Source of the DNA: Winslowiella toletana
GTDB taxonomy: Bacteria; Pseudomonadota; Gammaproteobacteria; Enterobacterales; Enterobacteriaceae
Length of the DNA: 64,000 nt
Assembly (NCBI RefSeq): GCF_017875465.1
Contig: NZ_JAGGMQ010000001.1
Location: 868,001-932,000, forward strand
Direction of reading: 5' to 3'
A program made the translations under genes and the position numbers. Numbering within the stretch: the stretch's first letter is position 1; each line of letters starts with the position of its first letter. Of the stretch, positions 30,586 through 41,212 are shown piece after piece. A model generated the notes under the pieces. It did no database searches, was not told the DNA's origin, and saw nothing but the letters and a program-made list of their open reading frames with translations.

Positions 30586-31035
30586 TTAATTCTGCATACC
30601 GATATGCGGAATATCATCTTCGAGATAAATCTCGCCTACCGGTTTAAAACCTAAACGGCCATAGAATCCCTGCAAATGGGCCTGCGCGGAAAGATAGATC
30701 GATATCCCCGGCCAGTGCTGTTCACAACTGGCAATCGCCTGTTCCATTAAGCGATAACCGAGGTTTAAACCACGCGCTTCCGGCGAGATAATCACCCGGC
30801 CAATGCGCACTGCTGGCTGCGCAGTTTCCGGCGTCAGGATACGGGCATAGGCCAGCACTTTATCATCCAGCATGCCGAGAATATGGCGGTTATCCAGCAG
30901 CAGATCGCCGCCATCAATGTCCTGATAAATACATTGCTGCTCAACGACAAACACCCTGCTGCGCAACGCCAGAATGTCATACAGCTGCGCAACGCTCAGT
31001 TCGGTGTGGTGTAAATCCTGCCATAACAGATCCAT
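30586..31035 (-). CDS. elaA: GNAT-family acyltransferase ElaA
   Basis: A 149-aa single-domain GNAT protein that matches ElaA. The acetyl-CoA loop is in VIISPEARGLNLGYRLMEQA, and the N-terminal LRSRVFVVEQQCIYQDIDG block is typical of the ElaA group. Its acceptor is unknown. It lies 39 bp downstream of an MFS gene on the same strand and may be cotranscribed with it. In E. coli elaA is next to elaB; here opgD and the chemoreceptor separate the two. Confidence 0.93.
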   Translation of the reverse strand: MDLLWQDLHHTELSVAQLYDILALRSRVFVVEQQCIYQDIDGGDLLLDNRHILGMLDDKVLAYARILTPETAQPAVRIGRVIISPEARGLNLGYRLMEQAIASCEQHWPGISIYLSAQAHLQGFYGRLGFKPVGEIYLEDDIPHIGMQN

Positions 31036-31074
31036 TGTTTCTCCCCCCCTGATTAATCGACCAATAACTATACC

Positions 31075-32199
31075 CTAAATCGTTCGCGTTGCCCGCAGCG
31101 CAAAAAGCGTAAAGAGAGCGCAGCATAATGCCGCCATCAACGGTAAACCGTGCAATGTCAGCGACATCGCGATACCGCCAAGGGTTGGCCCCAGCAACGC
31201 GCCGACGCCCCAGCCTACCGACAAAATAGCATAGGCCCCTGTCAGCTCGGCGCCGCGAAAATGCTGACCAGTCAGGGTGATGATCACGGTATAAATACCG
31301 ACAAATACCCCGCCCCACAGAAACAGCAGCGTACGCGCCAGCCACAGTTCGCGCAGCGCCAGCGGCCAGATTAGCGCTCCGAAGGTAGAGAGCGCCGCCA
31401 GGATAACAATCAGCCGCCGCCGATCGACCCGGTCCGCCAGCCAGCCAATCGGCAACTGCAATACAATCGCCCCCACCATCAGGATTGTAATCAGTGAGGT
31501 GGCATCAGCTTCACGCCAGCCAAGATTGATTGCATACAGCGGCAACAGATTCATGCCTGCGCACTCCAGCGCAGCATTCAGCACCGTTGCGCTGAGCGCC
31601 AGCGGCAGCATTTGCAACCAGCGCCACAGTGAGCGTTTTATTTCCTGTTCAGCGGCGATCGCCCCGGTCTGCGCCAGCAGCATCGCGGCCGCTGCGGCCA
31701 GCGCAATGATTGCGCCGAGCATAAAGGCGCCGCCGCCGCTGCCATGCAGGCTGAGGATTAGCGGCCCGGCGGCGAAACCCAGTGACAGCATTGCGGTATA
31801 CAGCGCCAGATTTTTTGCCCGGTGCTGTTCTACCGTAACCTGATTTAACCAGGTTTCGGTTACCACCAGAATCACTTCCGTCGCCACGCCCAGCAGCAGG
31901 CGTAGCAGAAACCAGCTGGCCACCGGCAGCACGGGAAACAGCATCAGCAGCAGACCGGCAGCCAGTAAGGCAGTAAACATCAGCTGGCGCGTGGAAAAAG
32001 TGCGGCATAACCCTGGCAACGCCGGGGCAATCAGCAGCACACCCAGCGCATGCATCGCCGCGTTAATGCCAATAAAGGTTTCACTGTAGCCACGACTGTC
32101 CAGCGTAAGCGCAATCAGCGGTGCGCTCAGACCGTAAGTCAGACCAAAAATAGTGACCGCCGCAATCACCGCGGCCTTCGCGCGTAATTCAGCTCTCAT
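31075..32199 (-). CDS. MFS transporter of the YcaD-like group
   Basis: About 374 aa with around twelve membrane segments. It has typical MFS elements: the loop between segments 8 and 9 reads GWLADRVDRRRL (motif A-like) and the N-terminal half shows weaker equivalents. VTETWLNQVTVEQHRAKNLALYTAMLSLG resembles the YcaD/TIGR-type quinolone and drug-efflux subgroup, but no substrate can be named. ATG 32199 overlaps the end of the upstream HdeD-like gene; a GTG at 32211 is an alternative, and neither ribosome site is strong. Likely part of a three-gene run ending in elaA. Confidence 0.87.
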   Translation of the reverse strand: MRAELRAKAAVIAAVTIFGLTYGLSAPLIALTLDSRGYSETFIGINAAMHALGVLLIAPALPGLCRTFSTRQLMFTALLAAGLLLMLFPVLPVASWFLLRLLLGVATEVILVVTETWLNQVTVEQHRAKNLALYTAMLSLGFAAGPLILSLHGSGGGAFMLGAIIALAAAAAMLLAQTGAIAAEQEIKRSLWRWLQMLPLALSATVLNAALECAGMNLLPLYAINLGWREADATSLITILMVGAIVLQLPIGWLADRVDRRRLIVILAALSTFGALIWPLALRELWLARTLLFLWGGVFVGIYTVIITLTGQHFRGAELTGAYAILSVGWGVGALLGPTLGGIAMSLTLHGLPLMAALCCALFTLFALRATRTI

Positions 32200-33559
32200 G
32201 CTGGCCGCCACCTGCCTTTCTCTGCGCTCTGCGCTGTCGCGCTTGTTGCTTAATCATCCTGCGCCGGAGCGCGAAAGCTTCACGCACCCGCTTATGCCAT
32301 GCGCGACTGTGAACGGGCGTAATCACCGCGTTCAGCAGGCGGACATAATCCAGCGCCAGGCCTGGCGTCCAGGTCATCTGTTCCGCACGACCGCGCACCA
32401 GTCCCAGCAGCCAGAAATTGGGGTCAAAAAACAGGCGAACGCCGGGGAACAGATAGCGCCCCATCGCCCCTTCTGTCGCGACATCCAGCGCCTGCACCAC
32501 CGTCGAAGAGCAGTTGCGTGAGGTAAGGTTGTAAGTGCTGTCCGCTGAGAAAGCCTGCCAGTAATTACGCAACGCCGCGGCATTGTAATACGTAAACAGC
32601 ACCTGCTGGTCCGGTTCGCACCAGTCGGCAATCTCCTCTTCCAGCGAGGTCAGAAATCGTCCGGCAACATCGTTCTCCTCCCCGGCACGTAACATAGCGC
32701 GGAAATTACCGCTGTCGCGGTCGATATCATCAAACGGATAGTGGCTGATATAGAGGTCTGGCAGCATTTGCAGCGCGGCATGGCCGGTGGAGATTACGCC
32801 GTTTTGATCAACGGCGGCAATATAGCGATCGATAACCCGCCGGCGGTCGGTCACCACCGCCGTGCCCACTGGCGTCCATACCAGCACCGTAAGCGGTTGC
32901 GGCGGCGGATCTTCGGGGAATGGCGGATGCTGATATGTTACTTCACGCCAGTGGCGCAGCCCACGCGAGGTAAATAGCGGCAGCGACATCACCGACGTGT
33001 TGTCCGGCAGCAGCAATACCTGACGCGCCATCAGCATTAATGACAGTCCGGAGGTTATCAGCAGCAGAGCAAAACAGAGCGGTACGGTGACATGGTGATG
33101 GAATGGCCAGTTGCTGAAAATCAGCATACTGAGTCCAATCTCAATTACGCCAGAAATAATCTGACGCCGCCATTTCGGCGTGCGCAGCACCAGTGACGAG
33201 CAAATACGAAACAGCCCGTCGCCAAGAAACGCCACGCCAAACAGCAGCGAGGCAAGAATATTATTATCCCAGGGAAGATCGAACACCAGAAAGGCAATAA
33301 ACAGGAAACCCACGCCTTTCAGGATACCGGGCCAGTGAATGCGGATATCAATAATCAGCGCCGCAGCAATCTCCACCAGCCCTTCCACCACCAGCAGAAT
33401 TGCCAGCATATCCAGCGGCACGGATAAGCGACCATCATCGGCGATATCGATAAATATCACGATACCCAGCGCGATCCAGCACAGTCCGAAAAGCCCCATC
33501 AGCAGCCAGCGCGACTTCAGCACATGCGCGCCTGACAGTAAGAAAATCAATCTTATCAA
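32189..33559 (-). CDS. HdeD-like membrane protein fused to a probable permuted papain-like domain
   Basis: A 456-aa protein. Residues about 5-185 form six membrane helices in the DUF308/HdeD pattern. Residues about 220-456 are soluble. TGHAAL with H260 comes before SRNCSSTV with C350, the His-then-Cys order of circularly permuted NlpC/P60 (YiiX/LRAT-type) enzymes, and DLYISHYP follows the His as in related families. The start is TTG 33559: GGAG lies 7 nt before it, and the longer reading from 33775 translates REP-like sequence. The basic tail (420-450) is unusual. Possible roles are membrane-anchored amidase, acyltransferase or peptidase; I cannot choose. Confidence 0.8.
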   Translation of the reverse strand: MIRLIFLLSGAHVLKSRWLLMGLFGLCWIALGIVIFIDIADDGRLSVPLDMLAILLVVEGLVEIAAALIIDIRIHWPGILKGVGFLFIAFLVFDLPWDNNILASLLFGVAFLGDGLFRICSSLVLRTPKWRRQIISGVIEIGLSMLIFSNWPFHHHVTVPLCFALLLITSGLSLMLMARQVLLLPDNTSVMSLPLFTSRGLRHWREVTYQHPPFPEDPPPQPLTVLVWTPVGTAVVTDRRRVIDRYIAAVDQNGVISTGHAALQMLPDLYISHYPFDDIDRDSGNFRAMLRAGEENDVAGRFLTSLEEEIADWCEPDQQVLFTYYNAAALRNYWQAFSADSTYNLTSRNCSSTVVQALDVATEGAMGRYLFPGVRLFFDPNFWLLGLVRGRAEQMTWTPGLALDYVRLLNAVITPVHSRAWHKRVREAFALRRRMIKQQARQRRAQRKAGGGQHES

Positions 33560-33664
33560 GTGACATCTCCGCCGCAATTGAGATGTCTTTAAATTAGCAA
33601 CAAGCCAGAAAGCGTACAAAGTAAACGATGCAATATTGTGCAGTAGTAAAAATTTTGCAAAAAA

Positions 33665-33690
33665 AAAACAGGCCCACATCGGCCTGTTTT
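33665..33690. terminator. Bidirectional intrinsic terminator downstream of nuoN
   Basis: AAAACAGGCC (33665-33674) and GGCCTGTTTT (33681-33690) form a perfect 10-bp stem with a 6-nt loop. A-run precedes and T-run follows, so it works on both strands. It lies 90 bases past the nuoN stop and ends the nuo operon. Confidence 0.88.
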
Positions 33691-33712
33691 TCATTGTGCA
33701 ACTTATCAACAC

Positions 33713-33773
33713 GGGCGGCGAGAACGCCCCCCCTACAGGGGTCGCTTGTAGAGGCGGCGTTCTCGCCGCCCGC
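33713..33773. repeat. Facing pair of REP-like palindromes after nuoN
   Basis: GGGCGGCGAGAACGCCCCCCC (inverted, 33713-33733) faces GTAGAGGCGGCGTTCTCGCC (from 33748), 7 bases past the nuoN stop. Both belong to the family at 3921-4032. The inverted copy has a C-run change that breaks perfect symmetry. Position between nuoN and the terminator fits an mRNA-stabilising role. Confidence 0.85.
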
Positions 33774-33779
33774 AAATGA

Positions 33780-35237
33780 TTACATCAGCGGCTGCGCCAT
33801 TTGTACCAGATGGATCAATGGCTGCGGATAGATACCCAACAGCAGCACCAGAATCGCGGAGATCAGCACCACCACCCCACCGGCAGTAAATGCCCAGTTA
33901 GCGGGCGTATCACGCTGCAACAGTTCTGGCGGGCTGAGATAGAGACTGACCGTCACGCGCAGATAGTAGTAGAGACCAATTGCACTGCCGAGTACCACGG
34001 CACCAGTCAGCCACCATAAATGCGCACCGACACCCACGGCAATAATGTAAAACTTGCCGATAAAGCCCAGCGTCATCGGGATACCCGCCAGCGACAGCAT
34101 CATCACCGTCATCACCGCCGAGAGAATCGGACGATGCCAGAACAGACCACGGTAGGAGTAGAGTGAATCCGCATCCGGGCCACGGTACGGGCTGGACATC
34201 AGACTCACTACGCCAAAGGCGCCGAGGCTGCTGAACAGGTAACCGGCCAGATAGACACCGACAGATTCCAGCGACAGCTGATGCGTCTGAATCGCAATCA
34301 GCGCCACCAGCAGATAACCGAGGTGGGCGATGGATGAGTAACCCAGCAGACGCTTGATATTGCTCTGCGAGATCGCCATCAGGTTACCGAACAGGATCGA
34401 GGCAAAGGCGATAATGCCCAGCACGGTACGCACTGCTTCGCTGTCGGTCACCGGCGCATACATAAACAGACGCATCACTACCCCAAAAATAGCGATTTTG
34501 CTGGCGGTAGCGAGGAAAGTGGAAACCGGTGCTGGCGCGCCCTGATAAACGTCCGGCGTCCAGAGATGGAACGGCACCAGCGACAGTTTAAAGCCGAGGC
34601 CGACAATCATCAGACCAAGCCCCACCAGCAGCAGCGGCTGCGTCAGCATGCTGTCATTCAGACTTTTGCCGAGCGCCACAAAGCTCAGGTTACCGGAATC
34701 GGCATACACCAGCGCCATACCAAACAGCAGGAATGACGATGCTGCGGCAGAGAGAATGGTGTACTTAATTGCCGCTTCCAGCGAGCGTTTCTGACGGAAA
34801 GCATAACCAATCAGGCCAAACAGCGGCAGCGAGATCAGCTCAATACCGATAAACAGCGCAGCCAGGTGGTTGGCGCTGGCCAGTACGATGCCGCCGAGCG
34901 CCGCAATCAGCACCAGCAGGTAGAACTCTTCACGGTTGTCGGGATAACCCTCCAGCCATGGGTAAGCAAAAGTACAGGTGGCAAGACTGGCGAGGATCAC
35001 CAGCCCGGTATACAGCATCGAGTAACCATCTACGCGCAGTAGTGGCGTGACATCCATCGGGCCAGCCTGGCCGACAAAGAACAGTGACAGTAGCGCCACG
35101 TTCAGACCGATCACCGTCAGCGTAGCGTTGACGAAGTGGTTGCGTCGCCACGCAATGGACAGCATCACAACCACCACCGTCAATCCGACGATCAACAGCG
35201 GCAGCAGCGCGATCAAATGTTGAGGAGTTATTGTCAT
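33780..35237 (-). CDS. nuoN: NADH:quinone oxidoreductase subunit N
   Basis: A 485-aa antiporter-like membrane subunit of complex I, the same length as the E. coli protein. About 14 helices; the central [23 protein letters not shown] block carries the conserved Lys of the proton channel, and [16 protein letters not shown] holds another conserved Lys. It is the last gene of the nuo operon, 6 bases after nuoM, and is followed by REP-like sequence and an intrinsic terminator. Proton pumping acts in the inner membrane. Confidence 0.98.
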   Translation of the reverse strand: MTITPQHLIALLPLLIVGLTVVVVMLSIAWRRNHFVNATLTVIGLNVALLSLFFVGQAGPMDVTPLLRVDGYSMLYTGLVILASLATCTFAYPWLEGYPDNREEFYLLVLIAALGGIVLASANHLAALFIGIELISLPLFGLIGYAFRQKRSLEAAIKYTILSAAASSFLLFGMALVYADSGNLSFVALGKSLNDSMLTQPLLLVGLGLMIVGLGFKLSLVPFHLWTPDVYQGAPAPVSTFLATASKIAIFGVVMRLFMYAPVTDSEAVRTVLGIIAFASILFGNLMAISQSNIKRLLGYSSIAHLGYLLVALIAIQTHQLSLESVGVYLAGYLFSSLGAFGVVSLMSSPYRGPDADSLYSYRGLFWHRPILSAVMTVMMLSLAGIPMTLGFIGKFYIIAVGVGAHLWWLTGAVVLGSAIGLYYYLRVTVSLYLSPPELLQRDTPANWAFTAGGVVVLISAILVLLLGIYPQPLIHLVQMAQPLM

Positions 35238-35243
35238 GGCGAA

Positions 35244-36764
35244 TTACGGCCTTGTAGTTGAAATTGAAGCGGTAAACCACTGCTGAATATTGCTCATCGC
35301 AGCATGTGAGGTGTCCAGAATCGGCTGTGGATAAACGCCCAGCAACACCAGCAGAACCACCAGCACCATAATCATCAGGAATTCGCGCGGTGACATGCCT
35401 GGCAACGGCGTGTCGGATTTTGCCGGACCGTAGTAAGCGCGTTGCATCATAATTAACGAATAAACCGACGCAAAGACCAGACCGAAGGTGGCGATAATAA
35501 TCACCACCGGCGCAACCTTGAAGCTGCCGGTCAGAATCATAAATTCACCGACAAAGTTACCGGTACCTGGCATGCCGAGATTGGCCACCGCAAAGAACAG
35601 CGACAGACCTGGCAACCACTTGATACGTGACCACAAGCCGCCCATCTGGCGCATATCACGGGTATGCAGACGTTCATACAGCTGACCGCAGAGGATAAAC
35701 AGCGCCGCCGCCGACAAGCCGTGGGCGATCATCTGAATTACCGCGCCCTGGAACGCCAGCTGGCTGCCGGTATAAATCGCAATCAGCACAAAGCCCATAT
35801 GGGAAATCGAGGTGTAAGCAATCAGACGTTTGATATCGTACTGGGTGAAGGCCATCCACGCACCGTAGAAGATACCGATAATCCCCAGCCCCATCGCAAC
35901 TGGCGCGAACTCAGCGGATGCATTCGGGAACAGCGGCAGGCTAAAGCGTAACAGGCCGTAAGCCGCGGTTTTTAACAGGATCCCGGCGAGGTCGACCGAA
36001 CCGGCGGTTGGCGCCTGGCTGTGAGCATCGGGTAACCAGCCGTGCAGCGGCACTACCGGCATTTTCACCGCAAAGGCGATAAAGAAGCCGAGCATCAGCA
36101 GATATTCAACACCGTGTGACATCGGCGTTTTCAGCAGTTCGGTATAGTTGAAGGTCCAGACGCCGGTGGCATTATAGTGAACAAATACCAGTCCAAGAAT
36201 GGCAATCAGCATCACCAGACCGCTCGCCTGGGTGTAGATAAAGAACTTGGTGGCGGCGGTAATACGGGTTTTACCGTCGGATGCCTTATGACCCCAGAGC
36301 GCGATCAGGAAGTACATCGGCACCAGCATCATTTCCCAGAAGAAGAAGAACAGGAACATATCGATGGCAAGGAACACGCCGATTACGCCACCGAGGATCC
36401 ACATCAGGTTGAGATAGAAGAAGCCCTGATTGTTCTCAATCTCTTTCCACGAACAGAGTACCGCCATCAGACCGAGCAGGCCGGTCAGCACCACCATCAG
36501 CAGCGACAGACCGTCGAGCGCCAGATGGAAATTAATGCCGAAACGGGGGATCCACGCGGCGGAGAATTCAGATTGCCACTGTGGCAAGCCTGCGGCCTGT
36601 GTCAGCGAGTAGCCGCCCTGCATCCACAGTTGCAGCGACAGCACCAGCGTCAGACCCATGGTGATCAGCGCGATCCAGCGCGGTACTTTCGTACCAAAGC
36701 GCTCAAACTGCCAACACAGCAAGCCACCGACAAAGGGTAACAATATAAGCCAAGGCAATAACAT
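35244..36764 (-). CDS. nuoM: NADH:quinone oxidoreductase subunit M
   Basis: A 506-aa antiporter-like subunit (E. coli 509 aa). The glutamate of the FFWEMMLVPMYFL segment (Glu144 in E. coli) and lysines of KFFIYTQASGLVML and KMPVVPLHGWLPDAHSQAP, all proton-channel residues, are present. It has about 14 membrane helices. A 214-bp gap, longer than the other nuo gaps, separates it from nuoL upstream and holds an inserted palindrome. Confidence 0.98.
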   Translation of the reverse strand: MLLPWLILLPFVGGLLCWQFERFGTKVPRWIALITMGLTLVLSLQLWMQGGYSLTQAAGLPQWQSEFSAAWIPRFGINFHLALDGLSLLMVVLTGLLGLMAVLCSWKEIENNQGFFYLNLMWILGGVIGVFLAIDMFLFFFFWEMMLVPMYFLIALWGHKASDGKTRITAATKFFIYTQASGLVMLIAILGLVFVHYNATGVWTFNYTELLKTPMSHGVEYLLMLGFFIAFAVKMPVVPLHGWLPDAHSQAPTAGSVDLAGILLKTAAYGLLRFSLPLFPNASAEFAPVAMGLGIIGIFYGAWMAFTQYDIKRLIAYTSISHMGFVLIAIYTGSQLAFQGAVIQMIAHGLSAAALFILCGQLYERLHTRDMRQMGGLWSRIKWLPGLSLFFAVANLGMPGTGNFVGEFMILTGSFKVAPVVIIIATFGLVFASVYSLIMMQRAYYGPAKSDTPLPGMSPREFLMIMVLVVLLVLLGVYPQPILDTSHAAMSNIQQWFTASISTTRP

Positions 36765-36811
36765 GGCGAGTCTTTCCCTTACTTGGGCCCCTCATGGGCT
36801 ATCTCACTCAC

Positions 36812-36893
36812 GGTTTTGCTTCCCGGCAGTGCTCGCAATCCTCACATACTGAAGTATGCTGCGGTTACTGTGCGCTGGCGGTAAGCAAACTCG
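36812..36893. repeat. ERIC-like imperfect palindrome between nuoL and nuoM
   Basis: The centre CATACT-GA-AGTATG (36845-36858) is flanked by arms that pair imperfectly: the left arm from about 36812 with GGTTTTGCTTCCCGGCAGTGCTCGC-type bases against the right arm ending AAGCAAACTCG near 36893. The size of about 80 bp and outline resemble enterobacterial ERIC/IRU elements, but the sequence is not the ERIC consensus I remember. It lies in the 214-bp transcribed spacer, so the nuo mRNA would carry a long hairpin. Confidence 0.65.
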
Positions 36894-36978
36894 TTTCGCC
36901 GATAACGCCCATCCATCTGGGGTTTATTTTCAAATTTCTTATTCTGGGATGAGGCTTGCCCCACCCCGCTCACTAACC

Positions 36979-38817
36979 TTAAATCACCAGCAGCAGGGCC
37001 AGCACCACCACGGCGCCGACACTCATGGAGGCGATATACCAGCGCAGATAGCCGTTTTCACTGACCACAAGTCCCTTGTTCGCGAAGCGCGACAGGATTG
37101 CCGGGGTGTTCATCAGACCATTCAGCGGATCGCGTTGCAGTAGCCAGGCGACAGCAAGATAAGGTTTCACGAACACTTTGTCGTACAGCCAGTCGAAGCC
37201 CCATGCGACAAACCACCAGCTGCTGAAGAAGCGGCCAACCGGGCTGTTAGCGACCGCGATCACCAGTTTACGTTTGCCCAGCCACAGCGATGCGGCCAGC
37301 AGAATACCGGCGATAGCCACCACGCCAGAGGTGATTTCCAGCGTCAGGACGCTGCCGTGCGACAGTTCCGTGGTATCAGGCAGCACGCCCTGCAACGGCG
37401 GAACAATCATCGCACCAATAAAGGTTGAGAGAATCAGTAACACAATCAGTGGCAGATGATGGGTGATGCCTTTACCTGCATGCGCATGGATCTGCTCTTC
37501 ACCGTGGAAGGTGATAAAAATCATACGGAAGGTATACAGCGAGGTCATAAATGCCCCCACCAGACCGGCAACCATCAGATTCAGATGACCGTTTGCCAGC
37601 GCTCCCGCCAGGATCTCATCCTTACTGAAGAAGCCTGCGGTTATCAGCGGCAGTGCTGACAGCGCCGCGCCACCCACCAGGAAGCAGACATAAACTAACG
37701 GGATGCTTTTACGCAGGCCGCCCATTTTGAAAATGTTCTGCTCGTGATGACAGGCCAGAATGACTGAACCGGAAGAGAGGAACAGTAACGCTTTAAAGAA
37801 AGCATGGGTCATCAGATGGAAAATCGCCGCATCCCACGCCTGCACGCCAAGCGCGAGGAACATATAGCCAATCTGGCTCATGGTGGAGTAAGCCAGCACG
37901 CGTTTAATATCGGTCTGCACCAGCGCGGCAAAACCTGCCAGCACCAGCGTAATCGCGCCGATAATCCCCACCAGATGCAGCACTTCCGGCGTCAGCAGGA
38001 ACAGGCCATGTGAACGGGCAATCAGATAAACCCCCGCTGTCACCATGGTCGCCGCGTGAATCAGTGCGGAAACCGGCGTCGGGCCAGCCATCGCATCGGC
38101 CAGCCAGGTCTGCAACGGCAGCTGCGCGGATTTACCTACGGCACCACCCAGCAGCATCAGCGTCGCCCACTGCAACATATGATTGTCAGCAGCAAAGTGC
38201 GCTGGCGCCAGTTCGACCATTTCGCGGAAGTTCAGCGTACCCAGCTCGTTCCACAGAATAAACAGTGCAAAGGCAAGGAACACGTCACCGACACGGGTGA
38301 TGATAAACGCCTTCATCGCCGCCGCGCCGTTATTCGGGTTGGTGTAGTAGAAACCGATCAGCAGGTAGGAGCACAGCCCCACCCCTTCCCAGCCGAGATA
38401 CATCAGCATCAGGTTATCGGCCAGCACCAGAATCACCATGCTGGCGATAAACAGGTTGGTATAAGCGAAGAAGCGCGAATAGCCCTCTTCACCACGCATA
38501 TACCAGGAGGCAAACATATGAATAAAGAAGCCAACGCCGGTGACCACCGACAGCATGGTCAGCGACAGGCCGTCCAGCGTCAGATTGACGTCAATTTTAA
38601 AGTTGCCGACCTGCATCCAGGTCCACAGCGCCTGATTAAATGCCTGCTGACCGTGATTAAAGAAATCCACTCCGGCGAACAGCGTCACCAGCGCGGCCAG
38701 ACCGACCGAACCGATACCAACAGTGGCGGAAAGATTTTCTGACCAGCGACCGCGGGAAAATGCCAGCAGCAAAAAGCCAATCAGCGGGAACAGAATAGTT
38801 AAGTAAAGAAGATTCAT
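36979..38817 (-). CDS. nuoL: NADH:quinone oxidoreductase subunit L
   Basis: A 612-aa antiporter-like subunit (E. coli 613 aa), the most distal proton channel, with the long lateral C-terminal helix after about residue 500. [16 protein letters not shown] holds the channel Glu and [27 protein letters not shown] the conserved Lys/Asp-rich half-channel. It overlaps nuoK by 4 bp (ATGA). It is followed downstream by the spacer with the palindrome. Confidence 0.98.
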   Translation of the reverse strand: MNLLYLTILFPLIGFLLLAFSRGRWSENLSATVGIGSVGLAALVTLFAGVDFFNHGQQAFNQALWTWMQVGNFKIDVNLTLDGLSLTMLSVVTGVGFFIHMFASWYMRGEEGYSRFFAYTNLFIASMVILVLADNLMLMYLGWEGVGLCSYLLIGFYYTNPNNGAAAMKAFIITRVGDVFLAFALFILWNELGTLNFREMVELAPAHFAADNHMLQWATLMLLGGAVGKSAQLPLQTWLADAMAGPTPVSALIHAATMVTAGVYLIARSHGLFLLTPEVLHLVGIIGAITLVLAGFAALVQTDIKRVLAYSTMSQIGYMFLALGVQAWDAAIFHLMTHAFFKALLFLSSGSVILACHHEQNIFKMGGLRKSIPLVYVCFLVGGAALSALPLITAGFFSKDEILAGALANGHLNLMVAGLVGAFMTSLYTFRMIFITFHGEEQIHAHAGKGITHHLPLIVLLILSTFIGAMIVPPLQGVLPDTTELSHGSVLTLEITSGVVAIAGILLAASLWLGKRKLVIAVANSPVGRFFSSWWFVAWGFDWLYDKVFVKPYLAVAWLLQRDPLNGLMNTPAILSRFANKGLVVSENGYLRWYIASMSVGAVVVLALLLVI

Positions 38818-39116
38818 CCGCGCATCTCGCTTACTGTGTCAATGTTCAGAGTCTGACGACGGCGATGCAGCTGCAGTAACAGCGCGAGGCCAATACTGGC
38901 TTCCGCCGCCGCGAGGCTGATTGCCAGGATATACATCACCTGACCATCGGCCTGTCCCCAATAGCTTCCCGCCACCACAAACGCCAGTGCCGCAGCGTTA
39001 ATCATGATTTCGAGGCTAATTAACATAAACAACAGGTTGCGGCGCAGCACCAGTCCGGTTAGTCCGAGAACGAACAGAATAGCCGCCAGAATCAGTCCAT
39101 GTTGCAGAGGGATCAT
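38814..39116 (-). CDS. nuoK: NADH:quinone oxidoreductase subunit K
   Basis: A 100-aa subunit with three membrane helices. The two conserved membrane glutamates, in [12 protein letters not shown] and [14 protein letters not shown], are present; they link the quinone site to the antiporter subunits. It has the same length as E. coli NuoK. Overlaps of 4 bp with nuoJ upstream and nuoL downstream imply coupled translation. Confidence 0.98.
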   Translation of the reverse strand: MIPLQHGLILAAILFVLGLTGLVLRRNLLFMLISLEIMINAAALAFVVAGSYWGQADGQVMYILAISLAAAEASIGLALLLQLHRRRQTLNIDTVSEMRG

Positions 39117-39667
39117 GCTTGTTCCTCCTTGTTACTTTTTGCCGCATCCGCCGGGCGGTTGCTTAACAGCTCACCCTGGCGATCTTCACGTCCGACGTGG
39201 AATGCCACCACCAGGCCTGCCAGCAGCAGCATCGACGCCAGCTCAACCGCCAGGACATAAGGGCCAAACAGACTAATGCCGACCGCTTTCGCATCAATCA
39301 TGGTGCCTTCGATACCCTGATCGTTAACGGTGCTAATCGCGTAAATCAGTACTGCCAGCAGCAGCAACGCCATCACCCCGGGTCCGATCCACAATGTCGG
39401 TTTCAGCCACTTACGCTCCTGCTCCTGCACCGCTTTACCGAGATTAAGCATCATTACCACGAACACGAACAGCACCATAATGGCGCCAGCGTAAACGATG
39501 ATCTCCAGCGCACCGGCAAAGTAAGCGCCCAGTGAAAAGAACACCCCGGCAATCGCTAACAGTGAGATGATCAGATACAGCAACGCATGTACCGGATTAG
39601 TGTGGGTGATGACGCGTAATGTCGTCAGTACCGCCACCAGTCCGCAAATATAAAACGCAAATTCCAT
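39113..39667 (-). CDS. nuoJ: NADH:quinone oxidoreductase subunit J
   Basis: A 184-aa subunit with five membrane helices and a polar tail rich in Asn/Lys/Glu. The third-helix segment [18 protein letters not shown] is the conserved part whose pi-bulge turns during catalysis in complex I structures. It lies 10 bases after nuoI and overlaps nuoK. Confidence 0.97.
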   Translation of the reverse strand: MEFAFYICGLVAVLTTLRVITHTNPVHALLYLIISLLAIAGVFFSLGAYFAGALEIIVYAGAIMVLFVFVVMMLNLGKAVQEQERKWLKPTLWIGPGVMALLLLAVLIYAISTVNDQGIEGTMIDAKAVGISLFGPYVLAVELASMLLLAGLVVAFHVGREDRQGELLSNRPADAAKSNKEEQA

Positions 39668-39677
39668 GCCTGGCTCC

Positions 39678-40220
39678 TTAAGGTAACAAGCCTTTGACGT
39701 CGATAGGTTTGGCTTCGTTTTCGGCGTCGCCCTTGTCTTTACCCTCGATCGCCATACCCGCCATACGATAGAAGTTATACTCCGGATATTTACCCGGGCC
39801 TGAAATCAACAGGTCCTCTTTCTCGTACACCAGATCCTGACGCTTAAACTCACCCAGTTCGAAATCCGGGGTAAGCTGGATTGCGGTGGTCGGGCAGGCT
39901 TCTTCACACAGGCCACAGAAAATGCAGCGCGAGAAGTTGATGCGGAAGAATTCCGGATACCAGCGGCCATCCTGCTGCTCCGCCTTTTGCAGCGAAATAC
40001 AGCCAACCGGACAGGCGACAGCACACAGGTTACAGGCCACACAGCGCTCTTCGCCGTCCGGATCGCGCGTCAGCACGATACGGCCACGATAGCGCGGCGG
40101 CAGGTAAACCGGCTCTTCCGGATACATCAGCGTTTCGCGTTTGGCGAACGCATGCATCCCGATCATCCAGATGCTGCGTACCTGGGTCGCGAAACCAACC
40201 ACTATCTCTTTCAATGTCAT
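39678..40220 (-). CDS. nuoI: NADH:quinone oxidoreductase subunit I
   Basis: A 180-aa peripheral-arm subunit. Two 4Fe-4S motifs, [12 protein letters not shown] and [12 protein letters not shown], bind clusters N6a and N6b on the electron path to N2. Length equals E. coli NuoI. An N-terminal amphipathic helix lies against the membrane. It follows nuoH by 14 bases. Confidence 0.98.
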   Translation of the reverse strand: MTLKEIVVGFATQVRSIWMIGMHAFAKRETLMYPEEPVYLPPRYRGRIVLTRDPDGEERCVACNLCAVACPVGCISLQKAEQQDGRWYPEFFRINFSRCIFCGLCEEACPTTAIQLTPDFELGEFKRQDLVYEKEDLLISGPGKYPEYNFYRMAGMAIEGKDKGDAENEAKPIDVKGLLP

Positions 40221-40234
40221 GGTTATTTAACCCC

Positions 40235-41212
40235 TTACTGCGCGGTGTACAGAATCACTGCGGCAGTCGCCAGCAGGTTCAACAGCGTCAACGGCAGACA
40301 AACTTTCCAGCCAAAAGACATCATCTGGTCATAGCGCGGACGCGGTAACGCAGCACGAATCAGAATAAACATCATCATAAAGAACGCGGTTTTCAGCGCA
40401 AACCAGATAAACGGAGGCAACCAGGGTCCGTGCCAGCCGCCAAAGAACAGCGTCACAATCAGCGCGGAGACGGTTACGATGGCTATATATTCACCCACAA
40501 AGAACAGACCGAACTTCATACCGGAATATTCGATGTGATAACCATCGGCCAGTTCCTGCTCGGCTTCCGGCTGGTCAAACGGATGACGGTGACAGACCGC
40601 GACGCCAGCGATGGCGAAGGTCAGGAAGCCGAAGAACTGCGGGATAATATTCCACACATGCGTCTGGCTGTTGACAATATCGGTCATATTAAATGAACCC
40701 GCCTGCGCCACCACGCCCATCAGCGACAGGCCGAGGAACACTTCGTAGCTCAGGGTCTGCGCCGACGCACGCATCGCGCCCAACAGGGAATATTTGTTAT
40801 TGCTCGCCCAACCGGCAAACAGCACCGCGTAGACCGCCAGACCGGCCATCATCAGGAAGAACAACAGACCGATATTCAGGTCGGTCACCACCCAGCTCGG
40901 GCTGACCGGCACAATCGCAAACGCCAGCAGCAGTGAGGTAAAGGCGATCATCGGCGCCAGCGTAAAGATCACCCGATCCGTAAATGGCGGGATCCAGTCC
41001 TCTTTAAAGAACATCTTCAGCATGTCAGCCACCAGCTGCAGCGAGCCGCCCCAGCCGACACGGTTTGGCCCGTAGCGGTTCTGGAACAGACCGAGCAGAC
41101 GACGCTCACCAAAGCTCATAAAGGCGCCGCAGATCACCACCACCAGCAAGATCACTACCGCTTTCAGGATACTCAGCAGGATGTCGATAACATCCGGAGT
41201 TAGCCAGCTCAT
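40235..41212 (-). CDS. nuoH: NADH:quinone oxidoreductase subunit H
   Basis: A 325-aa subunit with eight membrane helices that joins the two arms and forms part of the quinone channel. The loop [19 protein letters not shown] is the quinone-chamber signature, and [16 protein letters not shown] the acidic loop. Same length as in E. coli. It overlaps nuoG by 4 bp. Confidence 0.98.
   Translation of the reverse strand: MSWLTPDVIDILLSILKAVVILLVVVICGAFMSFGERRLLGLFQNRYGPNRVGWGGSLQLVADMLKMFFKEDWIPPFTDRVIFTLAPMIAFTSLLLAFAIVPVSPSWVVTDLNIGLLFFLMMAGLAVYAVLFAGWASNNKYSLLGAMRASAQTLSYEVFLGLSLMGVVAQAGSFNMTDIVNSQTHVWNIIPQFFGFLTFAIAGVAVCHRHPFDQPEAEQELADGYHIEYSGMKFGLFFVGEYIAIVTVSALIVTLFFGGWHGPWLPPFIWFALKTAFFMMMFILIRAALPRPRYDQMMSFGWKVCLPLTLLNLLATAAVILYTAQ

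Noticed and set aside
33560..33775. N-terminal extension of the HdeD-like protein
   Set aside because: It translates the REP-like repeat and the terminator, with no ribosome site; TTG 33559 has a proper site.
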